DNA of 64,000 bases from Siphonodentalium dalli (lineage: Eukaryota; Mollusca; Scaphopoda; Gadilida; Siphonodentaliidae): positions 227,494,578 to 227,558,577 of the forward strand of contig CP136062.1 in assembly GCA_032622095.1 (NCBI GenBank), in the 5' to 3' direction. The position numbers and the translations under genes are program-made. Within the stretch, counting starts at the first letter, position 1. Every line of letters begins with the position of its first letter. Positions 47,401 through 59,400 of the stretch are shown here, one piece after another. Under the pieces are notes generated by a model. The model searched no databases. It saw only the letters and a program-made list of their open reading frames with translations, and was not told where the DNA came from.

Positions 47401-50400
47401 TTAGTCCAATGAATTTTCTTATATATGTGAGCCTTTGCGAGGCTCCCCATGGGTGACTCGCATATATAAGAGAATGCACTGGCACAGGGTTTTTGCAAAA
47501 TTCAAGTTAATCTGTGAGCTTCAACTTCTTCTCTTTGCTACTGCACATTTGACTGCAGGAATTCTCGAACACTGCATTAAATTGGAACAGACTAAAAATG
47601 TAATTTCAGTTTTTTAAACTCAGAACACCATGAGAATTGGTACATTAGTATACATACTTGGTGGCTGTGTTATGCGAGATGTCAGCCAAGCAAATGGTTC
47701 GACCAGTGACTGTCTGTTTGTTACAGAAGCCTCCCAGAGACGAACTGAAAAAAATGAACATTTTCAGATAAACACAGATGAATAATTCTAGAACGGAAAA
47801 CCTGAACAAAACGATTAAACAGTACATTAAATGTCCTCATAGTGGTGAACATCCATACCAAATTTCATTAAGATATCTACTCGTACAGACGGACGCATGT
47901 CACCCAGTATACCCACCATTTCCTTTGGTCATGGGGGTGTAATGAGAATTGTAGGAATTGGCATCTATTTACTTTGAAGTCATTTAGTCATGCAAAGAGT
48001 ATAATCCAAGATGGCTGCTGGCAGCCATGTTTTTTTAACAAATTTCATAAAAGATTGTTGGCTCCTATCTAGAGGTCACCCCGATGATCCTTATGCCAAG
48101 TTATGAAGATTGGTGATGATCGGATGAGGGATGTGGCCTGTAGGTTGAGTCGAAGGATTTAGTCATGCAAAGAGTAAAATCCAAGATGGCTTCAAGCAGC
48201 CATGTTTTCCCAACGTATTTCGGAAAAAATTGATGGCTCCATCTAGATGTCACCCTGAAGATGCATATAAAGTTTGGTGATGATCAGACGAGGGATTCAC
48301 ACCATCTTGTTAGTGAGAAGTCACAGAATACTAGGGACACCCGGCAAACCAAGTTTTCCTGGGTTACATAACAAGCCCCGTAGTCTCATTGGGACAGTCA
48401 ATCCTTTTATAAGATATGTTACTGACCTTTTTCTCTGGATATCCAGGTATATGCTACATGATGGTCCACTTGTTAGATATGGTACTGACCTTTTTCTCTC
48501 GACGCCGAGGTATTTGATCCATGGTAGTCCACTTGTTAGATATGGTACTGACCTTTTTCTCTCCACGCCGAGGTAATTGCCCCATGGTAGTCCACTTGTT
48601 AGATATGGTACTGACCTTTTTCTCTCCACGCCGAGGTAATTGCCCCATGGTAGTCCACTTGTTAGATATGGTACTGACCTTTTTCTCTCCACGCCGAGGT
48701 ATTTGATCCATGGTAGTCCACTTGTAAGATATGGTACTGACCTTTTTCTCTCGACGCCGAGGTATTTGATCCATGGTAGTCCACTTGTAAGATATGGTAC
48801 TGACCTTTTTCTCTCGACGCCGAGGTATTTGCCCCATGGTAGTCCACTTGTAAGATATGGTACTCACCTTTTTCTCTCTACGCCGAGGTATTTGCCCCAT
48901 GGTAGTCCACTTGTGTTAGATATGGTGCTTACCTTTTTCTCTCGACGCCCAGGTATTTGCAACATGATAATCCACATGTAAGATATGGTACTGACCTTTT
49001 TCTCTGGATGCCCAGGTATATGCTACATGATGGTCCACTTGTTATCCCCCGCCAAATTGAAAATTTGTGGGGGGATATAGGAATGGGTTCCGTCCGTCTG
49101 TCCAGAATTGGTAAGAGTCATAACATGAACAAGTGTCAACGGATTTCAAAGATTTGTGGTATATGAGTTCACCTGACCATTACCTAGAATGAGTTCGCAA
49201 GCCAGATCCGGCCAGTTATTTTTACCAGAGTTATTGGACTTTGTTTATTCTTTTTGTCGAATTTACCAAATAGCAAATAGACGACGTCACAGGGCTCATT
49301 TCCACAAATCTCAACCGATTTCAAATATATTTGGTATATGACTTTACCAGACCATTACCTAGAATGAGTTCGCAAGCCAGGTCCGGCCGGATATTTTTAC
49401 CGGAGTTATTGGACTTTGTTTATTATTTTTGTCAAATTTACCAAATAGCAAATAGACGACGTCACAGGGCTCATTTCCACAAATGTCAATGGATTACAAA
49501 GATTTTTGGTATATGAGTGCACATGACCAGTATCTAGAACGAGTTCGCAAACCAGGTCCGGCCGGATATTTTCAGCAGAGTTATTGGACTTTGTTTATTT
49601 TTTTGTGTGCAAATGGACGACGTCACAGGGCTCATTTCCACAAATGTCAACGGATTTCAAAGATTTTTGGTATATGAGTTCACATGACCAGTATCTAGAA
49701 CGAGTTTGCAAACCAGTCCTGCCGGATATTTTCAGCAGAGTTATTGGACTTTGTTTATATTTTTGTGTGCAAATGGACGACGTCACAGGGCTCATTTCCA
49801 CAAATGTCAACAGATTTCAAAGATTTTTGGTATATGAGTTCACATGACCAGTATCTAGAACGAGTTCGCAAATCAGGTCCGGCCGGATATTTTCAGCAGA
49901 GTTATTGGACTTTGTTTATTATTTTGTGTGCAAATGGACGACGTCACAGGGCTCATTTCCACAAATGTCAACGGATTTCCAATGATTTTTGGTATATGAG
50001 TTCACATGACCAGTATCTAGAACAAGTTCGCAAACCAGGTCTGGCCGGATATTTTCAACAGAGTTATTGGACTTTGTTTATATTTTTGTGTGCAAATGGA
50101 CGACGTCACAGGGCTCATTTCCACAAATGTCAACAGATTTCAAAGATTTTTGGTATATGAGTTCACATGACCAGTATCTAGAACGAGTTCGCAAACCAGG
50201 TCCGGCCGGATATTTTCAGCAGAGTTATTGGACTTTGTTTATTATTTTGTGTGCAAATGGACGATGTCACAGGGCTCATTTCCACAAATGTCAACGGATT
50301 TCCAGTGATTTTTGGTATATGAGTTCACATGACCAGTATCTAGAACAAGTTCGCAAACCAGGTCTGGCCGGATATTTTCAACAGAGTTATTGGACTTTGT

Positions 50401-53400
50401 TTATTATTTTTAGTGCAAATGGACAACGTCACATGGCTAATTTCCACAAATGTCAGTCCTATAAAAATGAGTTCGCAAGCCATGCTTTTTGACAAAATCC
50501 CACCTCTAGTTGAGAATGCACTTCCCCAACTGCACATTTCGGCGGAGAACGCAAACATTATTGAGAATGCACTTCCCCGACTGCACATTTCGGCGGGGGA
50601 TACCGCCGTCTGCGACTGCTTGTTAGATATGGTACTGACCTTTTTCTCTCGACGCCGAGGTATTTGCAACATGATAATCCACATGTAAGATATGGTACTG
50701 ACCTTTTTCTCTTGACGCCCAGGTATTTGCCCCATGGTAATCCACTTGTTAGATATGGTACTGACCTTTTTCTCTTGACACCCAGGTATTTGTAACATAG
50801 TAATCCACATGTAAGATATGGTACTCACCTTTTTCTCTCGATGCCCAGGTACTTGCCACATGGTAGTCCACTTGTCGTAATTCCTGCATCTCACTCTTGT
50901 TACCTATTGCAATGATATGGATCTGAAAATGACAAGGTGTCCAGTTAAAGATGCATAATCCATATTAAACCTTTCAGTGCCAAGTCCGATTTTTGTATCA
51001 ACCCATATTTCCTTGATCATTTTTCAAATTCATTGATTTCCATCAATGTATCACATTATTATAATCATTAAATTTGTTGCAAAAATCGGACTTGGCACTG
51101 AAAGGGTTAATGCTTGCAAATTACTATTTCATTGGCTGCAGGGGTCAAAAATATTTGATTCCAGTAGAGGAATACACCCATCGAAGTTCAGAGTGATCAG
51201 ATATCGATTTTTGAAATCCATTACTTTTCACTGCCGATAAATTTTAGTGGCCCAATAAAAGGTCGACGAGAAGATGATATCGGACCAAATTGCAGATGAA
51301 GATGGATAACTCTAAAATCAAGTGGCTTTTTTGTGTCAGATATTTGACAAATCAGCAAAATTTCGTTTAACATAATGTTGATAAATAACAGGTTTCGGGA
51401 AATTTTATACTACAGTTGACTGTGGTTAGCATTATTTTTGGGCAATTAATCAATTCTGATAACTGGAGAGGCATTTAAAAAAAATGTTGTTGTTGTTGGA
51501 ATCTGATGATATGGGGACCATCAAATCGGATTACCTTTAATCTTCCTTGTTATGATTTCTGCATCAAGAATTTGGGGGAGAGGGGTTATATCTTAAATCA
51601 ACTTGTCCATCCAGACAAAATTTGCTAGAAGTTATATTCAAGCTTTGAAATAGTGTCTGTCATTCCCCAGTTGAAGTGATATTCACCCAATGGTCACATT
51701 GATATTATATAAATGCATTTATTCTTCCGCAAATTAGGGGATAGAGAAACTGAACAGAAGGGAAAACGTAACTAAGAACAATGTTAATTTGAGACAAAAG
51801 ACACTTCCCAAAAGTTGAGGCCTGAGCAGAATGAGGCCCAGAGTGTGAATTTAGTGATGTTAAATCACCTGAGATTAGTGTGTCTGTCATTTGCAGAATG
51901 AGGTCCTCAGAGGGTGAATATAGTGATGCAACCCCGCACAGTGGGTTAGTATCACACAATTCACCCTCTGGGGATGTCATTCTGCTTAGGCCTCATCTTC
52001 TAGGAAATATCTATAGTCTCAAATTTTTAACATTGTTTTTATTTAATTTTTTATTTCTGGAAAGTTTCTATATCCCCTAATTTGCAGTAGAAATAAATTG
52101 CATAATCAAGGTGACTAATGGGGAACTTCAATCTGAACCTAGGTCTCCCATAGCAGTTGAGGCCTAAGCAGAATGTCCCCAGATGGTGAATTTACTTATG
52201 CTAGCCCGCTGTGTGGGATAGCGTCACTAGATTCACCCTCTGGGGACCTCATTCTAGAAATGACAGACACACTAAACTCAGGTTTGATCATGCTGACTTC
52301 TTATAGAAGTTATCACCCCTTTTCAACTTTTTGTCCAAGGATTTACTCCTTCAAATGTTGGTAGTCGTGTTTGGCACAGATATTAAAGACATATTATGGA
52401 CTTGTTCGGTGCATTAAACTGGTTAGTTAGTACTCAGGTACTGTGACAACGGGGGGATGTAAAATTCGATTGTCGGACGATTGGGACCTTGGACGATTGG
52501 GACCTCGGATGATTGGGACCTTGGACAATTGGGACCTCGGACGATTGGGACCTTGCACGATTGGGACCTTTGACGATTGGGACCTTGAGTCAGGACAATT
52601 GGGACCTTGAGTCAGGACCATTGGGACCTCGAGGCAGGACCATTGGGACCTTGAGTTAGAGTTATTGCTTTTTCATAGTATATAAGTATAAATTTATAGT
52701 TTATCAGTTTTATTTGTGTAATGGAATTATAATTATATAATGAAAAACAATGATAACGATGATATTAAATTTTGATTAACGAGCATGCATTTAACTGTAA
52801 CATCTTATTGATCGTTGCCTTTCTTCTCGTTCTGTCGAATCGGCGTAGAGTTTGGAAATTTCCTTCAGGAGTGACGACGCTGATATTTCTTTTATGTTGT
52901 AGCTGTCCCACAGCTTGAATATCTTCCCCTGCAGCTCTTTCGTGTCGGATTTTTGTCGTCGGCTCAGTTTCCCATCACTGGAATCTCCGATGCCTCTTGG
53001 TGCAGTAGTGTTAATAGCAGGTAGAATGGCATGTTGTCGTTTGTCTCTCGTTGATTTAGGAGTGTATGCCAACCCTCCATCTCATTATTAGGAATATAAA
53101 GTATATACACAAAAAAATACAATAACTTGAATAAGGTCCCAATCGTCCGCGGTCCCAAACATCCGAGGTCCCAATCGTCCGAATTCCCAATCGTCCAAGG
53201 TCCCAATCGTCCAACTTAAGGTCCCAATCATCCGAGGTCCCAATCGTCTGGATACCTAAAATTCTACTAACATCGCGGAAAATCTCAACGAAATCGACCA
53301 CACCACTCTATAGAAAACATCAGCTGAACTGTGCGCAATTGTATATATTTACATCTCGATTCGGGACGCAACAAACGGCGGTAAACGAATGCAAATGAGA

Positions 53401-56400
53401 TCGCCACTGAGAGTCATTGAATTTAATTGATATATAAGAATGATGGTGTATGTTGTAAATTTGGATTTTATAATCGTAAAAATAACTACTTTGAGCAAGA
53501 TTATTCTACATTTCTATTTGATCACCCAAATTATGTTTTCTATCCTATCTTATATATTGCAAGGTGATTTAGATTGTCCAATTTGATCAAACTAGACTGA
53601 TTAATGAGTCATTGAATATATTTTGAAGGTTAAGTCAAGAGAAAAAAGTTTACATAAACAGGCTTTCCGCTAGGTTTTGGGGAACGGGTCCTGTATCCGC
53701 CGAGGGGAAAATGCAGTCAATGTTTTCAATGTCGTGGAAACACTAGTGGACCTACTTTTGTTGTATCGGCCAATAGAAGAAACAGAGAGTAGATTTGCTG
53801 ATTGTTTTGCATCCATTTTCTACCTAAGTTACTATGCTATCAACCACAATAACTTTAAAACATAGAAAATTTATTAGATAAAAATTAATTGCTGTATACG
53901 GAAACATGCCCGTTGAAGTTAAACGACCACTATTCAAGACTCGGCAGTAAGTTCGGATGCATAACGTACCGGAATATAACATGATTAAATTATCGGCGGT
54001 CATTTTTTGTAACCTAACCGCAGCAACGTAACCAGCGGACTCCAAAGCATGTGTTCTAGCGATGTAGGGTTTGATAACTTCCTCAGTTCGTGTTAGATCG
54101 GTCCGAGTGTGTATTCTCGCTAGAAATCAAATAAAGTTGTCAACTATTTAAATTTCTTAGTACTGTCCCAAAGAAATTGAGAAGTAAACATCTTTATACC
54201 TGTATACACACTGGTATACATATGGAATATGGGAAAAAATTGGCTGGGGGAATGAGGCCCAAAAAGGGATCCCCTGCCGCTATAGCAGAAACCCTGACAT
54301 AAAAGATATCCAAACAAAAACAAATGAGGAGGGGACTAAAAATAGGGTAGGGAGGGGGTGTAAATCAAGCAATTTTTTTATATTGGTCTTATATATAATT
54401 AATTTTTACCTCACGTTTGTCCCGGTTTTTATCAATTTCCTTTTTCAGTTTATCCAATCTTTTAAAGCTGTCAAAGTTGGTGACATCATAGACCAGAACA
54501 AATCCCTGAAAAAAAATGTTCCAAATGGGTCAAAATTTTTATAATAAATCATTGGTATGCTCTACATTTGAAATAAATTCCGCATGGCCAAATATGGTTG
54601 GTAGCTGATTGGTTGTATGAATATGTGAGACTCGCATATATAAGAGAATGCATTGGCACAGGGTTTTCGCAAAATTTCAGGAAACTTCAGTCATGGAAGT
54701 TAAGTTTAATACTGACATTCTGAATAAAATGTTAATATAAACTCACATCAGGGAAGGTCAAGTAATGTTTATATAAACTCACGTCAGGGAAGGTCAAGTA
54801 GTGTTAATATAAACTCACATCAGGGAAGGTCAAGTAATGTTAATATAAACTCACATCAGGGAAGGTGAAGTAATGTTAATATAAACTCACATCAGGGAAG
54901 GTGAAGTAATGTTAATATAAACTCACCTCAGGGAAGGTGAAGTAATGTTAATATAAACTCACATCAGGGAAGGTCAAGTAATGTTAATATAAACTCACAT
55001 CAGGGAAGGTGAAGTAATGTTAATATAAACTCACATCAGGGAAGGTGAAGTAATGTTTATATAAACTCACATCAGGGAAGGTGAAGTAATGTTAATATAA
55101 ACTCACATCAGGGAAGGTGAAGTAATGTTAATATAAACTCACCTCAGGGAAGGTGAAGTAATGTTAATATAAACTCACATCAGGGAAGGTGAAGTAATGT
55201 TAATATAAACTCACATCAGGGAAGGTGAAGTAATGTTAATATAAACTCACATCAGGGAAGGTCAAGTAATGTTTATATAAACTCACATCAGGGAAGGTGA
55301 AGTAATGTTAATATAAACTCACACCAGGGAAGGTGAAGTAATGTTAATATAAACTCACATCAGGGAAGGTGAAGTAATGTTTATATAAACTCACATCAGG
55401 GAAGGTGAAGTAATGTTAATATAAACTCACATCAGGGAAGGTGAAGTAATGTTAATATAAACTCACATCAGGGAAGGTCAAGTAGTGTTAATATAAACTC
55501 ACATCAGGGAAGGTGAAGTAATGTTAATATAAACTCACATCAGGGAAGGTGAAGTAATGTTAATATAAACTCACATCAGGGAAGGTGAAGTAATATTAAT
55601 ATAAACTCACATCAGGGAAGGTCAAGTAATGTTAATATAAACTCACACCAGGGAAGGTCAAGTAATGTTAATATAAACTCACACCAGGGAAGGTGAAGTA
55701 ATGTTAATATAAACTCACATCAGGGAAGGTGAAGTAATGTTAATATAAACTCACATCAGGGAAGGTGAAGTAATGTTAATATAAACTCACATCAGGGAAG
55801 GTGAAGTAATGTTAATATAAACTCACATCCGGGAAGGTGAAGTAATGTTAATATAAACTCACATCAGGGAGGTCAAGTAATGTTAATATAAACTCACATC
55901 AGGGAAGGTGAAGTAATGTTAATATAAACTCACGTCAGGGAAGGTGAAGTAATGTTAATATAAACTCACATCCGGGAAGGTGAAGTAATGTTAATATAAA
56001 CTCACATCAGGGAAGGTGAAGTAATGTTAATATAAACTCACGTCAGGGAAGGTCAAGTAATGTTTATATAAACTCACATCAGGGAAGGTGAAGTAATGTT
56101 AATATAAACTCACATCAGGGAAGGTGAAGTAATGTTAATATAAACTCACATCAGGGAAGGTGAAGTAATGTTAATATAAACTCACATCAGGGAAGGTGAA
56201 GTAATGTTAATATAAACTCACATCAGGGAAGGTGAAGTAATGTTAATATAAACTCACATCCGGGAAGGTGAAGTAATGTTAATATAAACTCACATCAGGG
56301 AAGGTGAAGTAATGTTAATATAAACTCACATCAGGAAAGGTGAAGTAATGTTAATATAAACTCACATCAGGTAAGGTAAAGTAATGTTAATATAAACTCA

Positions 56401-59400
56401 CATCAGGGAAGGTGAAGTAATATTAATATAAACTCACATCAGGGAAGGTGAAGTAATGTTAATATAAACTCACATCAGGGAAGGTCAAGTAATGTTAATA
56501 TAAACTCACATCAGGGAAGGTGAAGTAATGTTAATATAAACTCACATCAGGGAAGGTGAAGTAATGTTAATATAAACTCACATCAAGGAAGGTGAAGTAA
56601 TGTTAATATAAACTCACATCAGGGAAGGTGAAGTAATGTTAATATAAACTCACATCAGGGAAGGTCAAGTAATGTTAATATAAACTCACGTCAGGGAAGG
56701 TCAAGTAGTGTTAATATAAACTCACATCAGGGAAGGTGAAGTAATGTTAATATAAACTCACATCAGGGAAGGTCAAGTAATGTTAATATAAACTCACATC
56801 AGGGAAGGTCAAGTAATGTTTATATAAACTCACATCAGGGAAGGTGAAGTAATGTTAATATAAACTCACATCAGGGAAGGTGAAGTAATGTTAATATAAA
56901 CTCACATCAGGGAAGGTCAAGTAATGTTAATATAAACTCACATCAGGGAAGGTCAAGTAATGTTTATATAAACTCACATCAGGGAAGGTCAAGTAATGTT
57001 TAGGAAAATCTGTACTCTTCATCAAGGGTGATTCCTGAAAGGAAAGACGGGGATAAATAAGTCGCCAAATTCAAGCCTTGAAATAGTGTGTCTGTCATTT
57101 GCAGAATGAGGTCCCCAGAGGGTGAATTCAGTGATACTACCCCACACAGCTTGCTAGTATTACTAAACTCACCCTCTGGGGACCTCATTCTGCTTAGCCC
57201 TCATCTTCTGGGAAGTGTCTAAACTTCTAAAGCCTCATATTAACATTGTTGTTAGTCACATTTTCCCTTCTGTTCAGTTTCTATATCCTCTAATATGCAG
57301 AAGATAAAATGCATAATCGAGGTGACTAATGGGTGAAAATGACCAACTTTAACTGGGGGATTTCAATCTGATCCTAGCAGTTGAGGCATCAATGTAATGA
57401 GGTTCCCAGAGGGTGACTTTTATGATGCTCGCCTGTGGGAAAGGGTCACTAAATTCATCCTCTGGGGAGTGGGGACCTCATTTTGTAAATGACAGACACT
57501 ATTTCAAGGCTTGTTTCCGTGTCGAATGCCACAACATTTCCTAACATTTCAATAACAGGTACAAATTAGCTGTATGTCAGGCACAACTTGATTAGTCTCG
57601 GACTATGGGTTAGATAACATAACATTGTTAGCACCCTGACCATGATGTGTTATATATTGGTTTATACCCGTTTGCACAATCACTCACAAAATTCATTCCC
57701 TTATCATCATATCAAGGTCATTCTCTATGCTGTGAATATTAACGAGAGGCCGATCATGATCGACAGATGTTTAACCCATACCTTGGCGATAGCGATTAGC
57801 TATAACTGATAATTGGTCAAAGAAATGATCACAGTAATCCAAATATCAGTACCTAACTTAAAATCAAAAGCTCAAATAATTTGTCTTAAGAAGGCGTTAA
57901 AGTATTTGGGGCGGGGAGGAGTCGTCTTAAAACTCATAACTCTGTCCCTATTCACACAAGGACCTCTCACTGTGAGATCCAATGGTTTAGCCATTAATCA
58001 ATTTGACAGATAGGATGAGCAATTATCCAGCCAGCAGGTTGTTTATCTTTACCTTCATATAACCACCCCCTAGAGCTCTGTACCATATGTCATCACTCAA
58101 TTAATAACAGATTTCACTTGGAATGACATCTATTAAAGGTACTCTCAAATACTCTGGATATTGGATGTTCACATGGTAATTTATTGATATCATTATATTA
58201 ATGCAACTATTGCAATAAAATCTTCATATTTTCAAACAGGACATCACACCTAATTAATGGTATAAAACTAAAACAAATTACAGTGTCAAATTGTCAATGA
58301 AAAAACAATTTTTTAATTAAATAATTTTTTTTATTTATATAAAAGTTTTTAAATATTTTTGTTTTTGGTTAAATTGAGCGAGGAGTTCAATATAAAAAAA
58401 ATTTAAAAAATTTGAATTCTTTTTCGAAAAAGGGTCATAACTCCTTTAAAATATCTCGGATCAAATATTTGAATTTGATCTGTATTTTGGGCTGAGAAAC
58501 TCACATACTAAATTTGGTGTCAATCAGATAAAAAATGTTTGAGTTATGCAGCATGCGTGAATTCTAAGTTGAAAAAGGGCCATAAAAAAAACTCGGATCA
58601 AACCCACATTCGAACTCGATCTGTTTTTTGGGCTGAGAAACCCATATACAAAATTTGATTCCGTCCAGATAGAAAATGTTTGAGTTATCGCATTATGCGT
58701 AAAGTGTCTATGGACGGACAGAAGGACAGACGGTACGACAGACGGACGGACGAACGACGAGTGGTCAATCCGGACATTGAGACTATGTGTACCATACTAT
58801 GGTATGGCACCGTATGGGTACACATAAAAATCATATTGATAGATATCTTACATTCACTCCTAGTAGACTTCCTCCAGTGTCGAATACTCTTACTTTTTCT
58901 TTGACTCCCCTGTCCGTCTCTATCACCATTGTGTATATGTCTTCAATTGTAGCAAAAGTAGGCTGTATGAACAAATATGAAAAAGTGAGCGTGGAGGAAG
59001 ATTTTTTTTCTAAATTTACAATTATAAATACATGTATAGATAATCCCTTTCTTCTATATTGACCTCACCTGCAAAGTTTTGTGGTAAAACGAGTCCAACA
59101 TATTTTATCCAAGTGAAGTAAGCCATTAATTTCCAGCTAACTATATGATGGCCGATCTCATACACAATGGCATATTAAGATGTCCCTCAACACAGACGTC
59201 GTAGTATGAACCCATGCCTGCCTGCAATGATGGTATCCATGAGACCATGACCTAACCACCATAGCTATGGGGACATCGTCAAAAAGGAAGCCCTTTCCTC
59301 AGTTGAGCTGTGTATCAGTCTAAACATGGGTTCAAATGTTGACACCAAATGGATCTACTGTTATCAAAAGATGCTTTAGTATTATAAATCAGAAACGATT

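Noticed and set aside
48321-48981. ORFs of 100-148 codons on both strands
   Set aside because: They are readings of the 63-bp donor array; only the exon 5 copy is coding.
49483-50492. ORFs of up to 141 codons ([16 protein letters not shown] repeats)
   Set aside because: A 162-bp tandem unit keeps the frame open; no start context, no family and no splice pattern.
50340-50894. 184-codon minus-strand ORF
   Set aside because: It overlaps exon 5 in a different frame from the conserved NKIRAS reading and crosses array and element borders.
54731-57000. Array as a CRISPR or centromeric satellite
   Set aside because: Units abut with no spacers and derive from an exon boundary of the gene in which they lie.
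59190-59275. Functional tRNA gene
   Set aside because: Boxes A and B are weak and no cloverleaf could be drawn; at most a decayed SINE head.
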